NCBI RefSeq assembly: GCF_040365225.1
Contig: NZ_AP028055.1
Location: 1,426,001-1,490,000 of the forward strand
Source of the DNA: Bacteroides sedimenti
GTDB lineage: Bacteria > Bacteroidota > Bacteroidia > Bacteroidales > Bacteroidaceae
Length of the DNA: 64,000 nucleotides
Direction: 5' to 3'
Positions within the stretch are counted from its first letter, which is position 1. Each line of letters opens with the position of its first letter. Both the position numbers and the translations under genes were made by a program. Shown one piece after another: positions 26,509 to 35,390 of the stretch. The notes under the pieces are model-generated. The model saw only the letters and a list, made by a program, of their open reading frames with translations, searched no databases and was not told the origin of the DNA.

Positions 26509-28242
26509 TTAGTTATCAATTGTTTCAAATAATAATTTCTTATCTCTTTTCGCTGCCTCTTTCACCCAATTTTCCGGAATAAACCTCCATTGGTTAAGAG
26601 TCTTTGGATTTATATTCCCTTTTTTAACAATCCATTCCATCAGATAGTAGCGCAGATCCATCGGTGAAGTGGCCAGAATACGTTTATTCAACGAATCTTT
26701 CTCTATACCGGCCCCGCTTGTCAGATGTCCTCCTCCTCCGCATGCCCGATAAGAGTTTATTGCAACCTTATAGTGCCGCTTCAGGTCGAAAGGCTTCCCG
26801 TTTGCCATCTTCTCAATCACTACTCTGCTTCCGAAAGGTTTCGACACATCTACCGTATATATGATCCCTGCAGCCGAATCGAACCGGTAAGGGTAATCCT
26901 GAAATATGTATTTCCCGGTATAATCATCTTTTTTAAGCAACAACAGATGATCGTCGGGACTTTTCATCTCATTAATCCATAAATTATACGAGAATTCCAG
27001 GTAATTTCTTATCTCGGTTCCCGTGAGATCTATGGTGTAAAGCTGATTTTCGAACTGATACAGATTGAACAGATCATACACCCTTATCATCCCCTTATCT
27101 ACCTGGGCATCGAATGATAACGGAGCAGTAAACGACACCTCGGCGCCTGTTTCCTGCAACTGAATGGAGTGAACTATATCGATATATGCCGAGGGGCCAA
27201 AATAAGCATCACGAACGGACACCGATTTGCTGAACTTACCAATTGGACGGAAAATAAATTTCTTCACATCTTCTATCTGTGAGTCAAAATGACGTAGGAA
27301 AGCAGAATCTCTCTCTACCTCTTTCATTCTCTGCAGATTTCCTTCTACGGATTTTGCCACAACCTTGCCGTTATTCAGTTTTATATCGAATAAAACATCC
27401 GAGACCTGAAAAGCTCCATACCCGGGATTAATTACCAACACCGAATCGCCGGCTGCATTCAACACTTTTTTTAAGCATGTTGTGTGATCATGACCAGCCA
27501 GTACAACATCAAATCCGGGAACATTCCGTGCAACTTCCGCAGAAGCATTTTCGTTATACATGCCTTCCAGCTTACTATAAATCACTCCCGAATGGAATAG
27601 CCCCACAACAATATCGGGATCCTCTTTTTCACGGATAATATTCATCCATTTTCTAGCTGATGCCTCCATATCTTCAAAGCGTAAACCTTTCCATTTTTTT
27701 TCAGGAACCCAAACAGGTATCGAAGGCGTGAGCAGTCCCAGAACAGCAATTTTAACCCCTTCTATTTCAAACACCTCATAAGGTTTCAGGTAACAGCTGC
27801 CATCTTCCCGCAACACGTTTGCTCCAAGCACCGGAGCATTGTTCAGTCGAACCCACCTTTCATAAACCGAATGTCCGGTTTCTATTTCGTGATTCCCTAT
27901 GGCAATGGCGTTATAGCCGATATAGTTAAACATTTGGGCACATAAATGAGGCGATATCGTATCCAGGTAATTGTAATAATAAGCAGAAGGTTTTCCTTGC
28001 AGTATATCTCCTCCATCCAGCAAGAGCACCCTATTGGGGTATTTCCTGCGTTGCTCGTTAACGTAAGAGCTCACTCTGGACAATCCTCCGTCAAAAGAAC
28101 AATTTTTGATATAGTCGTAAGAAAATATCTGTCCGTGAATATCGGAAGTATGAATAAGTTTAATAGTTACCTCTTTGGGTTGTGCAAAAAGCGTTCCTGT
28201 CAGCAGAAGAAAAAAGCAAAAGGAGATAGAGATACGTTTCAT
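26509..28242 (-). CDS. Exported 5'-nucleotidase/2',3'-cyclic phosphodiesterase (UshA-like)
   Basis: A bifunctional metallophosphatase/5'-nucleotidase-type enzyme, about 577 residues from the ATG at 28242, which directly begins the signal peptide (MKRISISFCFFLLLTGTLFAQ). The ATG at 28260 adds six residues and overlaps the upstream gene by 17 bp. The calcineurin-like domain has HTSDIHGQ, LLDGGDILQG, IAIGNHE, VVGLFHSG and VLAGHDHT, the two-metal site motifs; the C-terminal nucleotidase domain includes NLYQFENQLYTIDLTG and NSYRACGGGGH (substrate stacking region). It probably releases nucleosides from nucleotides outside the cytoplasm. Followed closely by msrC. Confidence 0.92.
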   Translation of the reverse strand: MKRISISFCFFLLLTGTLFAQPKEVTIKLIHTSDIHGQIFSYDYIKNCSFDGGLSRVSSYVNEQRRKYPNRVLLLDGGDILQGKPSAYYYNYLDTISPHLCAQMFNYIGYNAIAIGNHEIETGHSVYERWVRLNNAPVLGANVLREDGSCYLKPYEVFEIEGVKIAVLGLLTPSIPVWVPEKKWKGLRFEDMEASARKWMNIIREKEDPDIVVGLFHSGVIYSKLEGMYNENASAEVARNVPGFDVVLAGHDHTTCLKKVLNAAGDSVLVINPGYGAFQVSDVLFDIKLNNGKVVAKSVEGNLQRMKEVERDSAFLRHFDSQIEDVKKFIFRPIGKFSKSVSVRDAYFGPSAYIDIVHSIQLQETGAEVSFTAPLSFDAQVDKGMIRVYDLFNLYQFENQLYTIDLTGTEIRNYLEFSYNLWINEMKSPDDHLLLLKKDDYTGKYIFQDYPYRFDSAAGIIYTVDVSKPFGSRVVIEKMANGKPFDLKRHYKVAINSYRACGGGGHLTSGAGIEKDSLNKRILATSPMDLRYYLMEWIVKKGNINPKTLNQWRFIPENWVKEAAKRDKKLLFETIDN

Positions 28243-28243
28243 T

Positions 28244-28552
28244 TTAGCCTCCTTTTTCATATATAGTTATTCCAACTCGCTGTATATGCTCCATTAAATG
28301 ATCATTTTTCAGTTGTGATAATATGGAAACATCAAACTCATAAGACAATAACAAATCGTCAAGGGCAAGGACAACAGCATTTAAATCGTTTCGGGTAAGG
28401 TTCTCGCCAACAAGTGTGATATCCACATCCGAAAATGGTTTGTATGTACCTTTGGCGCTTGAACCGTAAAGTATTACCTTTTCCACTTTTTCATATTGGG
28501 AAAACACCTGGCAAATTTTATCTATTTCAGCATCTGTTAGTCCGTATTTCAT
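28244..28552 (-). CDS. MNT-type nucleotidyltransferase domain protein
   Basis: A 102-residue minimal nucleotidyltransferase with the active-site motif GSSAKGTYKPFSDVDITL (GS-x9-13-D-x-D). Such proteins are usually paired with a HEPN-domain partner; in MntA-HepT modules MNT is the antitoxin that AMPylates the toxin. No intact HEPN gene is adjacent. Just upstream on the same strand a short frame ends MEQNDDNFERKMKTFIES immediately before this start, possibly the tail of a lost partner. The gene runs into the 5'-nucleotidase start. Orphan antitoxin is the best guess; it may also be a stand-alone modifying enzyme. Confidence 0.8.
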   Translation of the reverse strand: MKYGLTDAEIDKICQVFSQYEKVEKVILYGSSAKGTYKPFSDVDITLVGENLTRNDLNAVVLALDDLLLSYEFDVSILSQLKNDHLMEHIQRVGITIYEKGG

Positions 28553-29020
28553 TCGTCAAGTAGTTAAGATTCAATAAAGGTTTTCATTTTGCGCTCAAAG
28601 TTATCGTCATTCTGCTCCATACATTTATAACTTGCTTTTTAGTAAACCAATTAATGAAGAGGTGCTATTCCATTCATTTTCCGATTACAAATATAAAGAC
28701 TTAATTTATATTTTTACATTTTTATTTGCATTATTCGGGGCTCTTCATTTGGTATTTTCGACCAGATCTTTATTAATAAACCCATCCTAGCCTCAAATGG
28801 AAAAGGGTGCAACTTATAAATGTTTTGAATTTCGGTAATTATATTAAAAAAAATGAGGATACTAAAAAAATGAATACCCGCATAATCGTATTACTTTTTA
28901 GACAGGAAGCCCCCTACCCGCATTTCTCTTAAATAGAATTGCAACGCTAGCTATCTCATAGTAATATTTCATTATACTAAGACAATAATTTTTATATACA
29001 TTATAACTCTAACGATTAAA

Positions 29021-29101
29021 ACAAAAATCATAGGCGTGGAATTTAAAATCTTAGGCGTAAGATTTTTATTCTTACGCCTGGGATTTTTATTCTTACGCCT
29101 T
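29021..29101. repeat. Four-unit 21-bp phased repeat array (AGGCGT/ACGCCT core)
   Basis: Core hexamers start at 29032 (AGGCGT), 29053 (AGGCGT), 29074 (ACGCCT) and 29095 (ACGCCT), exactly 21 bp apart, though the last two are in the opposite orientation. Each core is flanked by A- and T-runs (AAAATCT, GATTTTTATT). The same core and period occur in the array at 1344-1516, nearly 28 kb away. Confidence 0.88.
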
Positions 29102-29327
29102 GAAACCTGCTTGCCACTAACCCCAACCCACCGGAAGAGCAAAAAGAGTTTAATTCGCAAATCCTGCTTGGCATTATTCTCCCCTGGGGATCAGTTAAAA
29201 CCCGACTCAATGTAATTATATTTCTTTGTTGATATTTTTCTTTTGAGGTGTTTTGAGGTCATTTTAGTGCCACTTTTGACCATTTTATGTTTATTTATAA
29301 ACATTGTTCTTAAACTAATTAGTTGTT

Positions 29328-29430
29328 TGGTGCGCAGTGCGCTGCGCGCTCGAATTATCCTTACACATCAACACGCTGAATTTCAATCGATTGCAAATAT
29401 CATGATTGTGCGCACTGGGGTGCGCGCTCA
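29328..29430. repeat. Paired GC-rich repeats upstream of tex
   Basis: Two similar blocks about 78 bp apart in otherwise AT-rich DNA: GTGCGCAGTGCGCTGCGCGC (about 29330-29349) and GTGCGCACTGGGGTGCGCGC (about 29408-29427), each followed by TC. Both contain the palindromes TGCGCA or GCGCGC and could form small hairpins. No function is known to me. Confidence 0.6.
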
Positions 29431-29506
29431 AAATAAGAAAAAAGTAATTTTTTTTCTTCAAATAAATTCGTATCTTTGCTTTCAGAACAACAAAACAGAG
29501 CATACA

Positions 29507-31645
29507 ATGGAGCTATTTTACACGATGATATCCACGGCGCTCAACATCGCCGTAAAGCAGGTAAAGAACACACTGTCACTTCTTTCCGAAGGAGCCACCA
29601 TCCCTTTCATCAGCCGGTACAGAAAAGAGGCTACCGGCGGTCTGGACGAGGTTCAGATTGGAAACATCAAGGAGCAGTACGATAAGCTCAGCGAACTGAA
29701 AAAGCGCAAGGAAACCATCATAAGCACCATCGAGGAACAGGGAAAACTAACTCCGGAACTCAGCAAGAGAATTGAGAATTGCTGGGACTCTACCGAGCTG
29801 GAAGACATCTACCTGCCCTACAAACCCAAGCGGAAAACCCGTGCGGAAGTGGCGCGTCAGAAGGGGCTGGAACCGCTTGCCACACTGCTGATGCTGCAAC
29901 GCGAAAGCAACCTCTCTGCAAGAGCCGAGGCTTTTGTGAAGGGCGAGGTGAAGGATGCGGAAGATGCCCTGAAAGGGGCGCGAGACATCATTGCCGAGCA
30001 GGTGAACGAGGACGAACGTGCCCGTAACCAAGTGCGTAACCAGTTTGCCCGTCAAGGGGTTATCACCGCAAAAGTGGTGAAGGGAAAGGAAGAGGAAGCC
30101 GCCAAATACAAGGATTATTTCGACTTCTCGGAACCGTTGAAACGCTGCACCTCGCATCGTTTGCTCGCCATTCGCCGGGCAGAGGCGGAAGGGTTACTCA
30201 AGGTGAGCATCTCGCCCGAGGACGAGGAGTGCATCGACCGGTTGGAACGCATGTTTGTACGCAGCAACAATGCTTGCGGCGAGCAGGTGGCTGAGGCGGT
30301 GAAGGACGGCTACAAACGCCTGCTGAAGCCTTCCATCGAAACGGAATTCTCGGCTGCATCGAAAGAGACGGCCGACGCGGAGGCCATCCGCGTTTTTGCG
30401 GAAAATCTGCGTCAGCTGCTGCTGGCTGCGCCTCTGGGACAGAGAAGAGTGCTGGGCGTTGACCCGGGATACCGCACCGGCTGCAAACTGGTGTGTCTGG
30501 ATGCGCAGGGAAACCTGGTGCACAACGAAACCATCTACCCCCACCCGCCTCAGAACGAGCGGTCTATGGCTGCCAAGAAAGTGGTCAAACTGGTGGAGGC
30601 ATACGATATTCAGGCCATCGCCATAGGCAACGGCACCGCCAGCCGCGAAACGGAAACATTTATCACTTCTCTGCGGTTCGACCGCGAAGTGCAGGTGTTT
30701 GTGGTCAGCGAAAACGGGGCATCCATCTACTCGGCATCGAAAACAGCCAGAGATGAGTTCCCGGAGTACGACGTAACCGTGCGGGGCGCCGTCTCCATAG
30801 GCCGCAGACTGATGGACCCGCTGGCAGAACTGGTCAAGATAGACCCGAAATCGATTGGCGTGGGACAGTATCAGCACGATGTGGACCAGACGAAACTGAA
30901 GAAATCGCTGGACCAGACCGTAGAAAACTGCGTGAATCAGGTGGGTGTAAACCTGAATACGGCCAGTACGCACCTGCTGACCTACATCTCCGGGCTAGGT
31001 CCGCAACTGGCTCAGAACATCGTGAGTTACCGTGCTGAGAATGGAGCGTTCACCTCGCGCAAGCAACTGATGAAGGTTCCGCGAATGGGCGCCAAAGCGT
31101 TTGAACAATGCGCCGGATTCCTCCGCATACCGCAAGCGGAAAACCCGCTCGACAACTCGGCCGTTCATCCGGAAAGCTACCACATTGTGCAGCAGATGGC
31201 AAAGGACCTGAAATGCACCGTCGAGGAGCTGATTAACAGCAAGGAACTGCGGGCGCAAATCAAGCCGGAAAGGTATGTAACCGATACGGTTGGGATGCCC
31301 ACACTGAACGACATCATGCAGGAATTGGAAAAACCGGGAAGAGACCCTCGGCAAACCATTCAGGTGTTTGAGTTCGACAAGAACGTACGCACCATCAACG
31401 ACTTGCGCGAAGGGATGGTACTGCCCGGCATCGTGACCAACATCACCAACTTCGGTTGCTTTGTCGATGTGGGCATCAAGGAGAACGGACTGGTGCACAT
31501 CTCTCAGCTGGCCGACAGATTTGTGAGCGACCCCAACCAGGTGGTATCCATCCATCAGTACGTCATGGTGCGCGTTGAAAGCGTTGACGTGGCGCGTAAA
31601 CGGGTGCAGCTCAGCATGAAAGGAATTGAACAGAAATTAAATTAA
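29507..31645 (+). CDS. tex: Tex-family S1 RNA-binding protein
   Basis: A 712-residue cytoplasmic protein of the Tex family, nucleic-acid binding factors linked to transcription and RNA metabolism. From the N-terminus: helical Tex domain (TIPFISRYRKEATGGLDEVQ at 27-46), YqgF/RuvC-like domain (VLGVDPGYRTGCKL), a helix-hairpin-helix pair (YISGLGPQLAQNIVSYR and RMGAKAFEQCAGFLRI) and a C-terminal S1 domain (GMVLPGIVTNITNFGCFVDV). An open frame extends 88 codons upstream of the ATG at 29507, but that part lies in repeat DNA; the ATG gives the normal Tex N-terminus and follows a -7 box (29471-29478). Codon use is markedly GC-rich compared with the neighbouring spacer. The LRR gene follows after 7 bp. 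Confidence 0.95.
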   Translation: MELFYTMISTALNIAVKQVKNTLSLLSEGATIPFISRYRKEATGGLDEVQIGNIKEQYDKLSELKKRKETIISTIEEQGKLTPELSKRIENCWDSTELEDIYLPYKPKRKTRAEVARQKGLEPLATLLMLQRESNLSARAEAFVKGEVKDAEDALKGARDIIAEQVNEDERARNQVRNQFARQGVITAKVVKGKEEEAAKYKDYFDFSEPLKRCTSHRLLAIRRAEAEGLLKVSISPEDEECIDRLERMFVRSNNACGEQVAEAVKDGYKRLLKPSIETEFSAASKETADAEAIRVFAENLRQLLLAAPLGQRRVLGVDPGYRTGCKLVCLDAQGNLVHNETIYPHPPQNERSMAAKKVVKLVEAYDIQAIAIGNGTASRETETFITSLRFDREVQVFVVSENGASIYSASKTARDEFPEYDVTVRGAVSIGRRLMDPLAELVKIDPKSIGVGQYQHDVDQTKLKKSLDQTVENCVNQVGVNLNTASTHLLTYISGLGPQLAQNIVSYRAENGAFTSRKQLMKVPRMGAKAFEQCAGFLRIPQAENPLDNSAVHPESYHIVQQMAKDLKCTVEELINSKELRAQIKPERYVTDTVGMPTLNDIMQELEKPGRDPRQTIQVFEFDKNVRTINDLREGMVLPGIVTNITNFGCFVDVGIKENGLVHISQLADRFVSDPNQVVSIHQYVMVRVESVDVARKRVQLSMKGIEQKLN

Positions 31646-31652
31646 TAGACAC

Positions 31653-32702
31653 ATGAAACTGAAACAGTTAGGAATACTGATGTTTTTATGCCTTAGCATC
31701 TCTTTTGCAACGGCGCAGACAGTAAGTAAAACACTTTTCGTCGCGAAAGCGGGAACACTGAAAGAACAACTAACCGAAAAAGAGGCAAAGAGCGTGACTC
31801 ACCTCACGATTACCGGAAAGCTGAACGCAAAGGATTTTAAGCTGATGCGCGACAGTCTGGTGAAGTTGGAGACGCTCGACATCTCCAACGCCTCCATCAC
31901 CCTCTACATGGGCAGGGAAGGCACTTATCCGGAGAAATACTACGTATACCCCATGAGTTGCATCCCGGCATATGCTTTCTGCAACGCCGAAAAAGGAACA
32001 ATCCGTGGAAAGAAGAGCCTGAAGAAAATTATGCTGCCCACATCGACAATCAACATTGAAGATTGCGCATTCAAAGATTGCAGCAACCTCACCCTGATGA
32101 TGATAAACAGAAAGACAGCCCCCAACCTGCTGCCCGAAGCGCTTAACGACAGTCTGACAGCCGTATTCATTCCGGTGGGATGCCGCGATGCCTACAAGCA
32201 TAAGAAGGGTTGGGAGAAGTTTGCCATCCTGGAAGGCACCCCCGAAACACTGACCATCAGCCTGACGAAAGCGGGCGAGCTGGGCAACGAAATAATGAAG
32301 GCGGGACATCAGCCCAGCGAGTTGAACTACCTCACCATCAAAGGCAGCATCAACGAGGACGACTTCAAGGTAATACGCGACTTCATGCCGAACCTTGTGT
32401 CGCTCGACCTCTCGGCCACCACAGCCACCGAGATTCCGAACTTCACCTTTACCCAGAAGAAGTACCTGATGTCCGTCAACCTACCTCAGAAGCTCCAGGT
32501 GATAGGCGAACGCGCTTTTAGCGGATGCATCCACCTCTCGGGCGAACTGCTTATTCCGCGTACGGTAACCGCCATTAAAGAAGGCGCCTTCATTGATTGC
32601 GACATGCTCTCGAAAGTTATTGTACAAGGCGATAAACTCTCCGTACTGGGCAAGGACCTGTTCCGCGAAACCAGCAAGCAGAAGATTGAGTTTAGGAAGT
32701 AA
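31653..32702 (+). CDS. BspA-like leucine-rich-repeat protein, exported
   Basis: A 349-residue exported protein with a signal peptide (MKLKQLGILMFLCLSISFATAQ). It contains LRR_5/BspA-type repeats: KKIMLPTSTINIEDCAFKDC around 130, LMSVNLPQKLQVIGERAFSGC and LLIPRTVTAIKEGAFIDC near the C-terminus, separated by a second set of YLTIKGSINEDDF-like units that echo HLTITGKLNAKDF in the first half, so the protein is an internal duplication. Such proteins mediate surface adhesion or binding. Its last 285 bp are duplicated at 35391-35675. It follows tex by only 7 bp. Ligand unknown. Confidence 0.85.
   Translation: MKLKQLGILMFLCLSISFATAQTVSKTLFVAKAGTLKEQLTEKEAKSVTHLTITGKLNAKDFKLMRDSLVKLETLDISNASITLYMGREGTYPEKYYVYPMSCIPAYAFCNAEKGTIRGKKSLKKIMLPTSTINIEDCAFKDCSNLTLMMINRKTAPNLLPEALNDSLTAVFIPVGCRDAYKHKKGWEKFAILEGTPETLTISLTKAGELGNEIMKAGHQPSELNYLTIKGSINEDDFKVIRDFMPNLVSLDLSATTATEIPNFTFTQKKYLMSVNLPQKLQVIGERAFSGCIHLSGELLIPRTVTAIKEGAFIDCDMLSKVIVQGDKLSVLGKDLFRETSKQKIEFRK
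32418..32702 (+). repeat. 285-bp direct repeat, left copy (3' end of LRR gene)
   Basis: This segment of the LRR gene recurs at 35391-35675 (offset 2973 bp). I count eight differences, all third-codon-position and silent. The repeats bracket the DPSL gene and the AbiE toxin-antitoxin. Confidence 0.9.
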
Positions 32703-32837
32703 ATTTACGCTTGTCGGTAGCGGTGATCCGTCCCCGACGAGTGTTGGCCGATCCCCAACCGATGAGCTTTAGCAAAATAAAGCATGACATATTTTATTTT
32801 ACGCTCCCGGAAATAAGAGTCTGCCTTAAAACAAAAT

Positions 32838-32876
32838 AAGTGCCCGGAACCAACCAAGTTCCGGGCACTTTTTTAT
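32838..32876 (+). terminator. Terminator after LRR gene (island copy 1)
   Basis: AAGTGCCCGGAAC (32838-32850) pairs with GTTCCGGGCACTT (32858-32870), followed by T-rich sequence. Nearly the same hairpin recurs at 35697 and 38593. Confidence 0.9.
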
Positions 32877-32950
32877 TTTAGGGATTCAGACCATTGTTTC
32901 ACCATCATTCTATTATGGCTTTATACTATTGGCGTCCGATAAGAATTGAA

Positions 32951-33463
32951 TTACATTCTGATCTTTTTCCATTCCTCTTTCATCCTGTCAATATCAGTAA
33001 GCCACTCTTCAATGTCATTTTCATGTTCCAGCTCTTCATTTAGGATCTGAACTGCCATTTGGTGAGTTGCGTGATCTTTTCCATCTGTGAAACTGGCAAT
33101 TTCTTGATATCTGTGGATAGCACATCTCTCTCCTCTTAAGTTTTGTTCCAGAATTACCTCAATGTAAGGATCCGAAGGCTCCTCATAGGAACACCTGGCC
33201 AATTTACTCCATTCGTTTGGATTTAGAACCGGTGTTCCGCCAAGTTGTATAATCCTGCCGACCACTAAAAGGGCATGACCCAGCTCTTGATTGGCATGCA
33301 ATAGCAATTCGGGCTCTATCTCACTTCTCATCGGGCCCACCATTAATCTTGATCCAATCCAGTACTGATAATAGGCAAGCCACTCCTCTGAGAGGGCTCC
33401 ATTTAACATCGCCAAAAGTTTATCTACATCGACAGATGAGACTTTAATTGCTTCTTTCCCCAT
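32951..33463 (-). CDS. DPSL-type ferritin-like protein (thioferritin)
   Basis: A 170-residue four-helix-bundle protein with ferritin-like di-iron ligands: E26/E27 in SEEWLAYY, E60 and H63 in ANQELGHA, E112 in RGERC, and E143/E144 and H147 in NEELEHEND. It has the two cysteines (C91 in ARCSYEEP and C114 in RGERCAIH) that mark the Dps-like DPSL class described from Sulfolobus and Bacteroides fragilis, which form 12-subunit shells and consume peroxide while storing iron. The length suits this class. It points towards the LRR gene and lies between the first island terminator and the abiE promoter, so it may be an island passenger or the original neighbour of the LRR gene. Confidence 0.88.
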   Translation of the reverse strand: MGKEAIKVSSVDVDKLLAMLNGALSEEWLAYYQYWIGSRLMVGPMRSEIEPELLLHANQELGHALLVVGRIIQLGGTPVLNPNEWSKLARCSYEEPSDPYIEVILEQNLRGERCAIHRYQEIASFTDGKDHATHQMAVQILNEELEHENDIEEWLTDIDRMKEEWKKIRM

Positions 33464-33842
33464 AGCTTAAAATTTTAGTTTAAGATAATTTTTTATTGTA
33501 TTATACACCTGTTCTTTCTGCAGCTGTTTACCAGGCATCCTTGTATTGCACGACTGTTATAAATCACTGTTTTATCAGCCCATACAATTACATTTACACA
33601 ATCAATCATGGTAGATACCGGACAATTTTCTGTGCCATCTAATTGCCTTGATTTAAACAAGTGTCATATATCAATAGTTCATCTCCAGCGCAGCAATAGC
33701 TTGTTCATCAATGAGATATTTTAAGCATGTGAACCAAATGGATTATTATTATGTTTGCAAGCATTGTACACCAACGATCGTATTTTTCCTGCAGAGAACA
33801 AAATGATATTGATGAATGAATTGAATAAAATTCTGCTAAAAA
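33464..33842. other. Intergenic region upstream of abiE
   Basis: AT-rich spacer. Short minus-strand frames around 33655-33790 read as possible gene tails (for example LIDEQAIAALEMNY before a stop) but cannot be assigned. The AbiE operator region starts at 33843. Confidence 0.4.
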
Positions 33843-33911
33843 AGTCAATTTTTGCACAGATAATGAAGTAAAAAGGGAATAACTGTGCAAAAATTGACTA
33901 TTTTTGCACAG
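33843..33911 (+). promoter_or_regulatory. Operator-like inverted repeat in the abiE promoter
   Basis: AGTCAATTTTTGCACAG (33843-33859) and CTGTGCAAAAATTGACT (33883-33899) are a perfect 17-bp inverted repeat around a 23-bp spacer. A third half-site, TTTTTGCACAG, follows at 33901-33911, 17 bp before the abiEi ATG. AbiEi antitoxins of type IV systems repress their own promoter by binding inverted repeats, so this is the expected operator. A copy of the arms and spacer stands at 38003-38059. Confidence 0.8.
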
Positions 33912-33928
33912 TATAAATTATTTTATTT

Positions 33929-34549
33929 ATGGAACAACTTGCTGATTTAGGAATTATACCTGTAGATTATTCGGTGTTAGAATCACTTCTGGCGGGATAT
34001 GCTTCACCGCGGCACAAGATTGCTGATCTTGAAAAATCTGGTAAGTTAGTGCGTCTTAAAAGAGGGTTATATGTGGTGTCTCCCAAAGTTTCAGGAAAGT
34101 TGCTGTCAACGGAACTTATGGCAAATCATATATACGGGCCATCTTACGTATCTATGGAGAGTGCTTTACGGCATCACGGGCTAATACCCGAAAAAGTATA
34201 TACCGTACAATCAATGACACTGAAACGCTCCAGACAATTCAACAATGCTATAGGACGTTTTAATTATACATTTTGTCCGGAGGACTATTATTCCATTGGT
34301 ATCAATCAGCAGGAGAAAGAAGGCTATACATATATGATAGCCTCACCCGAAAAGGCTCTGTGTGACCTGATAGCATACACCCCAAATGTGCGTCTTCGTT
34401 ATGTTAAAACATTACAACTATATCTAGAAGAGGATATTAGGTTGGATATGGAGGCATTCTATAAAATGGATGTGGAAATTTTCAAGCAATGTGCATTTAC
34501 AAGCAAGAAAAAGAATGATATTACTAATTTGATAAAGCTCCTTGAATGA
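33929..34549 (+). CDS. abiEi: Type IV toxin-antitoxin antitoxin, AbiEi family
   Basis: A 206-residue protein with the two-domain layout of AbiEi antitoxins: an N-terminal winged-helix (about 1-50: KIADLEKSGKLVRLKRGLYV, the typical short wing ending GLYVV) that binds the operator, and a C-terminal domain (about 60-200) including SYVSMESALRHHGLIPEKV and YMIASPEKALCDLIAY. It would neutralise AbiEii without direct contact and repress the operon. Its stop overlaps the toxin start (ATGATGA), a translational coupling usual for abiE. Three half-sites of an inverted repeat lie upstream. The operon sits inside a duplicated 285-bp frame, which points to horizontal arrival. Confidence 0.92.
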   Translation: MEQLADLGIIPVDYSVLESLLAGYASPRHKIADLEKSGKLVRLKRGLYVVSPKVSGKLLSTELMANHIYGPSYVSMESALRHHGLIPEKVYTVQSMTLKRSRQFNNAIGRFNYTFCPEDYYSIGINQQEKEGYTYMIASPEKALCDLIAYTPNVRLRYVKTLQLYLEEDIRLDMEAFYKMDVEIFKQCAFTSKKKNDITNLIKLLE

Positions 34550-35370
34550 TGAATATGTTTGATCAGATGTTGTCCAGATATGAAATTGTATCGGAAAACG
34601 ACCGTAGAAATGCAATATATGAGGTAATGCAGGAAATTACTCTTGCCGGGTTATATCGTGGTCGGTTCTTCGATAAAGCAGCCTTTTATGGAGGAACCTG
34701 TTTACGTATCTTTCATCAGATGCAACGTTTTTCTGAAGATTTGGATTTCTCGCTTGTGGCTCACGATGATTCATTTGATCTTCAAAATTATTTTCCTGCA
34801 ATTATTCAGGAGTTTAAGGCTCTTGGCCGAGATGTTGAGATAACCAAAAAAGATAAAAAGAATTTTGGGACGGTTGAATCGGCTTTTCTGAAAGACGATA
34901 CCGAAACATACGATGTGTCATTCCGTACGGAAAAGAGCCTGAAGATTAAAATAGAGGTTGACATAAATCCTCCGCTGGAATTTTCTACAGAGCAGAAACT
35001 ACTTCTGCATCCTTTTTCCTTTATGACTAAATGCTTTACCCTACCAGACCTTTACGCAGGAAAGATGCACGCTTTAATTTTCCGTAACTGGAAACACCGT
35101 GTAAAGGGTCGTGACTGGTACGATTTCGAATGGTACATTAAAAAGGGTGTTAAATTGGATTTTCACCATTTTCAGGTGCGCACAAAACAGTTTAACGGAA
35201 TTGAGATATCCAAAGAGGAATTCTTGATTAAACTCAAAGAACGATTATCGTCTACCGACATAAATATGGTCAAAAGGGATGTGGAACCGTTTATAAAAAA
35301 TCCGCAAGAGCTTGAGATATGGTCAAACGATTATTTTATGCAGCTGGCAGAGATGATAAAATACATGTGA
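34546..35370 (+). CDS. abiEii: Type IV toxin-antitoxin toxin, AbiEii nucleotidyltransferase
   Basis: A 274-residue nucleotidyltransferase (formerly DUF1814) that stops growth, often when a phage infects; characterised relatives transfer nucleotides to tRNA or other substrates. Motif I is FYGGTCLRIFHQ (GG at 49-50) followed by RFSEDLDFSL (metal-binding acidic pair at 65-67); K/R-rich motif IV is HRVKGRDWYDFEWYI near 190. All catalytic motifs are intact, so the toxin should be active. It overlaps abiEi by 4 bp. Twenty bases after its stop codon the truncated LRR copy begins, so the element boundary is close to 35391. Confidence 0.92.
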   Translation: MMNMFDQMLSRYEIVSENDRRNAIYEVMQEITLAGLYRGRFFDKAAFYGGTCLRIFHQMQRFSEDLDFSLVAHDDSFDLQNYFPAIIQEFKALGRDVEITKKDKKNFGTVESAFLKDDTETYDVSFRTEKSLKIKIEVDINPPLEFSTEQKLLLHPFSFMTKCFTLPDLYAGKMHALIFRNWKHRVKGRDWYDFEWYIKKGVKLDFHHFQVRTKQFNGIEISKEEFLIKLKERLSSTDINMVKRDVEPFIKNPQELEIWSNDYFMQLAEMIKYM

Positions 35371-35390
35371 CCGGTAAGAAATAAACCTTT

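Larger units (their letters stand above)
28553..29506. other. Long intergenic region with two repeat families
   Basis: No intact gene is evident. At the left a short frame (about 28570-28640, minus) may be a gene tail. The middle carries a 21-bp-periodic array (29021-29101) and the right part a pair of GC-rich repeats (29328-29430). TATCTTTG at 29471-29478, 36 bp before the tex ATG, is a likely -7 promoter box for tex. Confidence 0.6.

Noticed and set aside
29243..29506. N-terminal extension of tex by 88 codons
   Set aside because: The extension crosses repeat DNA and a promoter-like box; the ATG at 29507 gives the usual Tex start.
30194..30973. Long minus-strand frame inside tex
   Set aside because: It is the antisense shadow of a GC-rich conserved coding region; the tex frame carries all motifs.
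33843..33899. Intrinsic terminator
   Set aside because: The loop is 23 bases, the stem is AT-rich and the position is directly upstream of a toxin-antitoxin start, which fits an operator better.
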